DNA of 64,000 nucleotides, taken from Zingiber officinale. Taxonomy: Eukaryota; Streptophyta; Magnoliopsida; Zingiberales; Zingiberaceae. The stretch spans positions 33,998,368 through 34,062,367 of the forward strand of contig NC_055994.1 in the NCBI RefSeq assembly GCF_018446385.1, given 5' to 3'. Under the pieces are notes generated by a model. That model worked only from the letters and a program-made list of their open reading frames with translations. It searched no databases and was not told where the DNA came from. The translations under genes were made by a program, and so were the position numbers. Positions 55,601 to 64,000 of the stretch are shown one piece after another. Positions within the stretch are counted from its first letter, which is position 1; each line of letters opens with the position of its first letter.

Positions 55601-56535
55601 TCTAATTCCTAAAACATCCAAAATAGTCGGGTCCATATATCATGTGCACACAATCTTCCTTGCAACAAGAATATTATATCTAGCTTTATGTTCATCATTT
55701 ATAAAGAAAATATTGAATTCATTGTCGTTACCTTCGTCACGTGTCATCCTCTTGCCTCTTCCCTTTGTAACTTTCCCCTTGCCCTTTCTTTTGTTGGTTC
55801 CTTTCCTCCGCTAGATCCACCACTTCCTTTTCGAAGCTTTTTAAAAGATTAGACATGATGTCTAGTTAAGAGAGGGAAAGATGCTTGATTGGAGAAGTGA
55901 GATCTCAAGAAAATAGATCTTGAGAAATAAGATCTTGGGTAAGGAGGTTGTAGATCTTGAGGAAGAGAGTATTACTGTTTAGATCTAGATCTAGATCTTA
56001 TTTATGGAGAAAAATGAGTAAGAGATCTAGATCTGAGAAGCAAAGAATAGAGGTTGAAGATGAGAGGGATTAGGGAAGAAGAGATTGGCTTGGGGGTGTG
56101 GCTGACACAACCTTGACACGACCATGTCTTATAGACACGACTAAATCATGATACTCCACATGACCGTGTAGATCTACACAGCTCAAGTCTTCCCCTTCTC
56201 GACTAAATCCACATGGTCGTGTCAATTGGCACGGGTAATGTCATCTCCCTCTCGGTTGAGCTCACATGGCCGTATGAATTCACACGACCTTGTCCACCTT
56301 CTCCTCGGGTGCGCTCACACGACTTCTGTGTGTCACACGTCCACTTCCTTCTTCTTCTCTGTCAATGTCACACGACCATGTATAGTGCATGGTAGAGCGC
56401 AGTTTGATCCAGTGCTGCTAAATTTCCTCCTTTCCAACTTCTCCAATGCCTCCATACCCATGAATTAACCATAGCCAGCTCATGGAGGAAAAATATAATA
56501 TGAAAACAAAGAAAACAAAAGTTCAAAAACACTTA
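55601..56535 (-). other. Athila-like interior spacer with palindrome block
   Basis: No supported frame. 56110-56400 carries CACACGACCATGT/ACACGGTCGTGTG-type units like those in the LTR. Confidence 0.6.
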
Positions 56536-57401
56536 CTAATGACAAAGAAGACTCAAATTGAATTTAACTAAAAGAACCCTTGAGTTGTCTCCCAAGAAGC
56601 GCTTGTTTAAGGTCATTAGCTCGACCCCGTCTCCGTTTTCAAGGATTATACCCAAGGTGGCACGCATTTTCCTCCTTGAGTTGATGATGCTTCCTCTTCC
56701 TTCATTCTTGCCCTCAGAGGGCAAAGAAAATTTTCATTTTTAATTGGGGGCCTTCTCCCAATGCTTGTCGGATCATGTTCTTCATCTGGTGGCCTCCCAT
56801 GAGGATGGAAACTCCATTCCTCCACTTTATAAGCATCCATCCCACTGCAAATGCTTACTAACAAAGGAGAGACATGGTTAGGATAATTAGATAAATCATA
56901 CTCTAACCTTTCCTTATCGATTACCAAAGAAAGTTTATGGTTTTTCACATCAATTATCACTCCAGCTGTTGCAAGGAAATGTCTTCCCAGTATAATTGGA
57001 ATTTTTGGATCTTCCTCCATGTCTAGTACCATAAAATCTGTGGGTATGATGCTGCCACCCACTTCTACCGACACATCTTCAATAATACTCATAAGGTACC
57101 TGCAAGAATGATCAGCTAATTGTAGTGTCATAGTAGTGATTTTAAAGTTTTTGAGACCTAGCTTATTACAGATCGAATATGGTATGAGGCTAACACTTGC
57201 CCCCAAATTAAAGAAAGTTTTTTCAATGAATTCAGATCCTATGGTGCAAGGAATATAAAAACTTCCAGGATCTTGGAGCTTTGGGGAAGTGTTCTTCTCA
57301 AATAAAGCACTGCATTCTTTTGTTAGAGCTACCGTCTCGATGTCTCCTTTTCTTCTTTTATTTGACATAATGTCCTTCAGAAACTTGGCAAACTTCGACA
57401 T
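56536..57401 (-). pseudogene. Athila-like aspartic protease joined to the end of pol
   Basis: Frame 57401-56646 holds FYIPCTIGSEFIEKTFFNLG and ASVSLIPYSICNKLGL, the protease of Athila-type elements, then IPIILGRHFLATAGVIIDV. The catalytic aspartate position is asparagine (AAT) in FNLGAS. Soon after, the sequence reaches VELMTLNKRFLGDN (about 56610), a word typical of the very end of Athila pol. RT, RNase H and integrase are therefore missing, by an internal deletion of several kb. Confidence 0.8.
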
Positions 57402-59527
57402 TTGTTGAATGACATCAATCAGAGGGACTTCAACACAATATCTTTTACCTTGTCAAGAAATCTGCCAAATTCTTCATCCTTCTTCATCATAACTAATCTT
57501 TGCGGAAAAGGGATTGCTTATCTATGAGGGTAGAGTGGAAGAGTCTCTTCAACCTTCTTGGTATTCCCCTCATCATCTTGAATATGAACTAGTTCATGTG
57601 TTTGAGGAGAGAACTCTTCTTGAATTTTCATCCCTTTTGGAGCAGTCACTTGGGGATCTCCCAAGGTTCGTCTACTCCGAAGCTCAATTCTATTATAGTG
57701 TTCCATTAGGATGACATCAGATTTTCTTGGAAAATACCCTAGTGCTCTTAAAGATGATGAAGCTATCTGAGCAATCTGGCTATCTTACATTTTCTGGTGC
57801 TTCTCGGAACTATCCATTCTCTGATTTAGCATCTTGATTTCTTGCTTCAATTTATTTTGACCAGAAATGACTTCCTTAAGCATTTTCTCCAATTTAGATA
57901 CCTGATAGCCTTGAGTAGGTTATTGTTGTTGATAGCTTTGTTGTCCAGGTTGGTAGCTTGATCTAGCCCCCGTGGATGGTCCTTGTTCTTGGTTGTTATG
58001 ATAAGAAAAGTTTGGATGATTCTTCCAACCAGGGTTGTATATGTTGAAGTATGGATTATCCTGCCTTTGATTATAACTCATGATAGCGTCACACTGCTCA
58101 ATTTGATTGACTTATGCAAAGATGGTTCCCAAGGGGCATGAGTCTTGAGCATGATCTGTACTTCCACATGTTTCACAAACACATACTATGGCATTGATCG
58201 TGCTTGAACTAGTTCCTAGATTTTCCAGCTTTATGGTAAATCCAGCTTTACAGACATCAAAGTGATTGCATCTAAATCAAATTTTCCTGATGCTTTAGTT
58301 GGGTTTGCATATGAATAGCCTCCATATCTTTCTGATGCCCATTGATGATGGTTCTGTGCTACACTTTCAATTATATCTTCGCCTTCATCAAGACTTTTAT
58401 TCATCAGTGTCCCTCCAGTTGCAGAATCCAAGGACACTTTTGTATGGTAATTGATGCCATTATAAAATGTGTGTAATACTAACCATTTTTTAAGTCCATC
58501 GTGTGGACATTGTCTGAGCATATTATTAAATTTATCTCATGCTTCAAATAATGATTCAAAGTCTGATTGTCTGAAGCTTGCTATCAAATTTCTCATATGA
58601 GCAGTCTTGTTAGGGCGATAGAATTTGTCCAAAAATTATTGCTCACATTTATACCCGTCAATTTGGGTTGGGTCTGTCGGGTTGGCCTGTCCTGCCAAAT
58701 AATTTAAGCAGGTTGGGTTGGAATTTTATCAATCCAAGCCCGTCGTGGACTGACCCGTTTAGGCCCATGACCCTCGCGGATCGGCCCGCGACGGGCTTGG
58801 GTTGGCCCGCGGGTTGAGAAACATATGTAACCTAAGTTTTATGCCAATGTATTTTCTTTCTTTATTATAATTTTGAAATAAAAATAGTACTTTTCATCTA
58901 ATATAAGTATTAGTTTATTTCCATTTATATTTAAAATACATATTTATGTATACATTTGATTGATGAAACCTTTCCGAAGTAAAACATTGAAGATATGAAA
59001 TTATTTTTTTATTTTTTTTTTAAAAAATGATGGGCCCGCAAGTTGACCCGCCAAACCCGCAACCTGCCTTAGATTGGGTTGGGTTGGAAATTTTCTAATT
59101 CGCCAAGTTGACGGGTCGGCCCGCCATGCCCCGCCAAATGGTCAGCCCACCACGAGTCGACCCGCCCCGCCACAGGTTAACCCATCTGACAGCTATACTC
59201 ACATTGCTCCCAAGTGGATATGTTGTTGGCTGGTAAAGAATTTAGCCACTGTTTGATTCTATCTCTCAAAAAAAAACCCAAACAATAACAGTCTCACTAC
59301 CTTTGTTGGAACACCATTCATTCTCATTGTACTGCAAATTTCATAAAAGACTCCAAGTGTTGATTCGGATCTTCATATAATCCGCCCATGAATTGGTTCT
59401 ATCATACCATGGTAATTATCGTAGGCTTTATCTCAAAATTGTTGGCTTTAATGGGTGGTCTGGTGATGCTAGACCGAAGCCCTCGTGCATAAGGTGCAGC
59501 GTAATCCTTCAATAGTTTGCTTGCCAT
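57402..59527 (-). pseudogene. Athila-like gag, interrupted by a MITE
   Basis: Starts MASKLLKDYAAPYARGLRSS at 59527. It reads through stops to SLPANNISTWEQCEQ (59206), is interrupted by the MITE 58650-59197, and resumes with FLDKFYRPNKTAHMRNLI and MLRQCPHDGLKKWLVLHTFY (58521-58231), TGGTLMNKSL and HHQWASERYG. A CCHC knuckle, CETCGSTDHAQDSC, follows near 58145-58186, then an N/Q/Y-rich tail (YFNIYNPGWKNHPNFSY). Several stops break it. The order is normal for Athila gag. Confidence 0.82.
58650..59197. mobile_element. hAT-type MITE, 548 bp, inside gypsy gag
   Basis: Ends TATACCCGTCAATTTGGGTT and, reversed, TATAGCTGTCAGATGGGTT are flanked by the 8-bp duplication CTCACATT (58642-58649, 59198-59205). 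Subterminal GGGTTGG / GGCCCGC words are typical of a common plant hAT MITE group. Removing it and one CTCACATT rejoins the gag reading. Confidence 0.92.
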
Positions 59528-59890
59528 GATTGAATGTTCTTATTCTTCTTAATGTCTTTGCAAGATTTTCTTTCTATGAAAAATTCTATCAATCTCAGGA
59601 TCAAAAGATACTAGATCTCCTACAAAGTTAGATCTATGCATACAAGAACAAGATTCTAAATATTTTTTATCACAGATTTTTTTTAATTGAAAGATAAAAG
59701 CTAAACTGCTGAAAATGTAAAATATCGAATTTAAATTGCAAAAAGAAAAATTACAGAAAGAAGAAATAAGGAATGCAAGATAAAATTTACAAAAAATAGA
59801 ATTTCTAAGACTAGTTAAAAGTTAGTAATAGGAAGAGAAAAGAATGTTTAGTCTAACTCAAATGATTATATCTAATGTTATAAGAACAAT
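59528..59890 (-). other. Athila-like 5' leader
   Basis: About 360 bp between primer site and gag; no frame. Confidence 0.6.
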
Positions 59891-59910
59891 CTCCAACAAC
59901 GACGCCAAAA
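59891..59910 (-). promoter_or_regulatory. Gypsy primer-binding site
   Basis: Minus strand reads TTTTGGCGTCGTTGTTGGAG, the TGGCGCCGTTG-type site of plant Ty3/gypsy elements, three bases from the LTR. Confidence 0.9.
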
Positions 59911-59913
59911 ACT

Positions 59914-61358
59914 TGTTACGTCACTGCAAGTCCACGATTTCATCGTCAGTAATAAAATATTATCGATCCCATAGGGACTGGTTATAGGCACTAGAGATGT
60001 CTCACGATGAATTAGCTAAATAATTGACAAAGGAAGTGAATGTACTAAGTAAAACAACTAGAAATAGAAATAGAAAAGTAAATGAAGGAACTTAGTTTTT
60101 GAGTGTTCTAGGAGTTCAGTTTCACTATGATATTTATCAATGTAATATGGTTCATCAATTCATATCCTCAATTTACATGCTTTTGTAGGAAGTTGTCAGT
60201 TTTCTCCTGTAGAAGACAACTGGCAAAGGACCTTGATCTACACCATAACTGAATAAATAGATATGATCCTTATGAAGTTCGTTAGTGGGGTTGCCTGTCA
60301 CTAGCATCCCTCAGTCATACGACACAAAAAACACATCTCTACTCAATCCACGTAATAATGTAGGTAATAAGTACATTCAACCATCCCACCTCCTTGTAGA
60401 GACTTACTTTACCTTTCAAGAAGACACCCCAGACATCCGTTAGCGGGACTACTTGTCACGAGCATCCCTTGGTCATACGATCTAAGGCATCCCTCTACGG
60501 GATCCACAAACACCACAAACATTCAATCAAACATGGTAATTAGGTCCAAACAGATAAATCCACACATGATCAAATAGATACAAAACATGCTAACATCATC
60601 TAGATAGGAAATTGGCATATCCATGAGATCTTACATCAAATCACACCACAAATACTCTCTTAATCCTAGAACAATAGATCTACTCCATATCAAAAAGATA
60701 AAGATCTAAAGATAAGAAGATTACAAGCATTTCAATCCTAATATGGAGAAAAGAGAATAGAAAAGCTTATCTAGTGTCTATGAGTGATGTTCGAAACCAA
60801 TCCTTAGCTACCGGAGTCAGTGTGGAGATGGAGATGGCCTCAGATCGATGGATCATGGATGAAGAATAGCACCAAGGTTGATCTCCCCAAAGGGAGAGCC
60901 TTTCTCCCTTTGAAAGGGGAAGAAAAACCCTTTTATAGAGCTGGGGCACAGGCACCACACAGCCCATGACAGGCCGTGTGGCTCTTACATGGCCTCTTAC
61001 ATTCTCCTCTCGGCCTAGGTGACACGACCGTGTGGATCCACACGGTCGTATTCTGCATTGGCTCTAGATAGCCTACACGGTCGTGTGGCTCACACGACCT
61101 AGCTATTCTTGGTCTCTAAAAATCCCGCATGGTTGTATGGACCACACGACCAATCTCTGCTTGCTCTCTGGAAGTGTTGCACGGTCGTGTGGATCTACAT
61201 GGCCATGCTCTGGATATGCTGTTGGGTGACACGACCGTGTGACTCTCACACAACCATGTCATGCTCCTCCTTTGGTGAAGCCACACTGCCTGTGTGCACC
61301 ACACGACCAAGGTTATTTTCCTCCTTTTTCCTCCTTGCTTCTTTGATATGATCGTGTA
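59914..61358 (-). repeat. Athila-like 5' LTR, truncated by the next element
   Basis: Starts TGTTACGTCACTG; matches 36131-37100 and 47488-48160. It is cut at 61358 where another LTR begins; the final about 220 bp seen at 48160-48381 are missing here. 60970-61355 holds CACACGACCGTGTG palindromes. Confidence 0.88.
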
Positions 61359-61602
61359 TGTAACGCCCCAAATTTCCTCAATTAGAGTCCTAAAAGTAAT
61401 TTAAAAATATTTTAAAATGCTATAGAAATATTCTAGGGATTTTTAGAAATTTTTAGAGTATTTTTATGTAATTTTTGGAGGTCGTTTGGTATTTTTACAA
61501 AACGAAGGAAGTTTCGGCAAAAAAATGTCCAAGCCGAGAATTGAACCCATGACCTTTGACTTGGTCAAAACCCGGTTGACCAAGTGTGCAAACATATTTT
61601 TC

Positions 61603-61922
61603 TGTTTAGAAAAGGTAGCGAATTTATTTAAGATAGTTAACAGAATATTGGATTATAAAAGGGATAAGTTGATCCTAGATTTGTTTGTTTAGAAAATGTA
61701 ACGAATTTATTTAAGATAGTTAACAGAATATTATAAAAGGGATAAGTTGATGTTGGATTTGTTTGTTTAGAGAAAGTAGAAAATTTATTTAAGATAATTA
61801 ACAGAATATTGGATTATAAAAGGGATAAGTTGATGTTAGATTTGTTTGTTTAGAAAAAGTAGCAAATTTATTTAAGGAGTTAACAGAAATATTAAGTTAT
61901 AAAAAGGGATAAGTTGATGCTC
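61603..61922 (+). repeat. Four-unit tandem repeat, about 80 bp
   Basis: Each unit contains AATTTATTTAAGATAGTTAA, CAGAATATT, TATAAAAGGGATAAGTTGAT and TTGTTTGTTTAGA. The last unit is degenerate. Confidence 0.9.
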
Positions 61923-62144
61923 TATTTTCCCGTGACTTAAACCATTCTCTCCTTCTCTTCTGCGTACGATGGCGGAGCTCGGGCAGAAAATGAAAGGGAG
62001 TTAGGGTATCATCTCCGGCGAGCGGCCAAGGTCCTAGATGCCCTTTTTGTTCTGTTGTGAGTCCAAGAATCAAGGTAAGTGCTTCTCACCTGCAGTAGGA
62101 GTAGTTTCGGACCTTTGTTCTTCTTGAATTCGAAGCATGAGAAG

Positions 62145-62830
62145 CGTTTATAGTGCAGATTTTTAATTAAGCCTATAGTGCAGATTTTAATTAAGCTTAT
62201 AGTGCAGATTTTTATATAGGCTTATAGTACAGATTTTAATTAAGACTATAGTGCAGATTTTAATTAAGCCTATAGTGCAGATTTTTAATTAGGCTTATAG
62301 TGTAGATTTTTAATTAAGCCTATAGTGCAGATTTTAATTAAGCGCTTATAGTACAGATTTTTAATTAAGCCTATAGTGCAGATTTTTAATAGAGCTTGTA
62401 GTGCAGATTTTTAATTAAGCATATAGTGCAGATTTTAATTAAGCTTATAGTGCAGATTTTTATGTAGGCTTATAGTGCAGATTTCTTAGAGCTTAAAATG
62501 CAGATTTCTTTAGAGCTTGTAGTGCAGATTTTTGGTGGAATTTATAATGCAGATTTTTGTGGAACTTGTAGTACAGATTTTTGGTGGAACTTATAGTACA
62601 GTTTTTAAAGAAAAAGATTATAGTGCAGTTTGGTTAAGTATTATAGTGCAGAATTTATGTTTGCATAGTATGCAGAAATAGTGTAGCATAGAATGTAGAA
62701 TCTTGATTAGTATAGTATGCAGAATTTTGACTAGCATAGTATGCAGATTTTAGATAAGCTTAGTATGCAGATTTTAGATAAGCTTAGTATGCAGATTTTA
62801 GATAAGCTTAATAGGCATATTTTAATATGC
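62145..62830 (+). repeat. Minisatellite of TATAGTGCAGATTTT(T)AATTAAG units
   Basis: About twenty units of 22-30 bp to about 62640. They are followed by a derived series with AGTATGCAGATTTTAGATAAGCTT to about 62830. Confidence 0.92.
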
Positions 62831-64000
62831 AGATTTCTGTTTAAACTTGTATGTAGATTTTGTTTAAGCATTTCAGTGTTAGAATTTGTTTAAACATTTC
62901 AGTTTTGTAAGAAGCATTCTTTTAAAGAAAAGTATAAGAAAGATAAAGAAAAGAAAGAAAAGGTCGAGGCCTTAAGTAGATCCCAAAGTCAAGACTTTAG
63001 GGGTTTTAGGTACATAAGGTGCCTATTAAAATGCCAAGGCATTTAAAGAAGAAGTAATTAAGATTATAAGTATTTTACTTTTAAGAAGAGGTTAGTACCC
63101 GACTTCCGAGGTTGTCGTTAAACAAATCCAGGTGTCCAATTCCGAGGTCTTGGCCCTGGTAGACCGAGGTCTGCTCTTTTAGGATTGGTGGCTCGCTACC
63201 CCAACCTATTAGGGAACGCGCATAAGATGGTACTACGCCTGGGCCCAAGAAGAAGTTGATTATTATTTTGAAGTATTATAAGTATAAGTTTTTGAACAAG
63301 TAAAACGAGTTTTACATAAACATAAAGTATTAAAGATTAAGTTAGAACAAATGAAATAAGTTTCATATAGTTCTGAAAATCAGTAAGTTTAGTTCCTTAT
63401 TCTACCATGTTTATCTAGTAGATGAGTAGTTTTCATGTTTACCTATTAGATGAGCAGCATGATTAACTATTAGAATTACATGAGTAGATTCCTTAGCTTT
63501 TCTTTGCTATTAGTTTGACATGAGCAGTTATGTTTATGCTTTATTTCTTTTTAGAGCATATAGTTTCCAGTTCTTTTTGTATACATGCACATTCGTGATT
63601 TTGTGAGTTAGATAGCGCTTACTAAGCAAATTTTGCTTATAGACTACACTTCCTCTTACTGTAGATAAAGGAAAAGAAAAGATTTAGCAAGGAAGGCGAC
63701 AAGGTGGCGCGGATGGTGTGTGATGCCAGGACTATGGAAGCCTTGGGACTTAGTTTAAGAATTTATTAAGATTGCCATTCATTAAGAATGTATTAGATGA
63801 GTCATTTAGTCTTCCACTGTTAGTTAATTGTATGTTTTTATTTTGCTTCCGTATTCATTACTTGCATGATTTGATTTCATTAAACTGCGTGGTGATGTTA
63901 TTCCTTTTGTATGTTTGATATATGTTCCAGCCGCCTGTGACTGTGTATATTATGTTATGTATTAATGAATATGGTCACCGGTACAGGGGAGATTCTGCCG

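Larger units (their letters stand above)
61359..64000 (+). mobile_element. Del/Tekay-like gypsy LTR, runs off the window
   Basis: Starts TGTAACGCCCC, the usual beginning of this LTR group. Near the end it has words common in such LTRs (GGTGTGTGATGCC at 63716, GTCACCGGTACAGGGG at 63975). More than 2.6 kb with no coding frame and no primer site before the window ends. Inserted in the Athila-like LTR. Confidence 0.75.

Noticed and set aside
59074..59256. 60-codon frame
   Set aside because: Mostly the right end of the hAT MITE and crosses its target duplication.

Overview
The window is repeat-dense nuclear DNA of a flowering plant. It is AT-rich, has GT-AG introns, and carries nested LTR retrotransposons, MITEs, a tRNA-derived SINE and an integrated plant pararetrovirus. 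The species cannot be fixed from the sequence; a monocot is possible but unproven. Only one host gene looks complete. It is the tRNA adenosine deaminase subunit TAD2/ADAT2, seven exons on the minus strand from 11254 to 2470. These join in frame to a 189-residue protein with the HAE and PCxxC zinc and catalytic motifs.

Layout. 1-1414: LTR remnants with an array of short palindromes. 2470-11254: TAD2, with a SINE and a hairpin-rich repeat in intron 3. 11763 to about 18880: a rearranged, broken endogenous pararetrovirus of Caulimoviridae type. A plus-strand part runs from movement protein through dUTPase-like domain, coat protein, zinc knuckle, protease and reverse transcriptase to RNase H. It is joined tail-in to a minus-strand part that holds the promoter, primer site, ORF2 remnant and movement-protein start. 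19578-25975: Harbinger-type MITEs and a decayed Ty3/gypsy element, inside which lies a near-perfect 77-bp inverted repeat. 26299-29774: a TAA-flanked element with terminal inverted repeats that carries a hAT MITE and a broken C3HC zinc-finger (NIPA-like) gene fragment.

32104-35980: a complete gag-only non-autonomous copia-type element with a GTTAA duplication. 36131-61358: Athila-like Ty3/gypsy material, invaded by a full-length Ty1/copia element (37101-47101) and by a second gag-only element (49366-54244, AAAGC duplication, intact 536-codon Gag). A chimeric stretch at 47102-47487 joins copia internal, gypsy internal and gypsy LTR sequence at microhomologies. 61359-64000: the start of a Del/Tekay-like LTR with two tandem arrays.

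Nothing apart from TAD2 works as a host pathway here; the genes relate to one another mainly as layers of insertion. The most interesting points are the dUTPase-bearing viral copy, the two gag-only elements, the gene-fragment-carrying TIR element, the young hairpin in an old retrotransposon, and the recurrence of unrelated short-palindrome arrays in five different repeat families.
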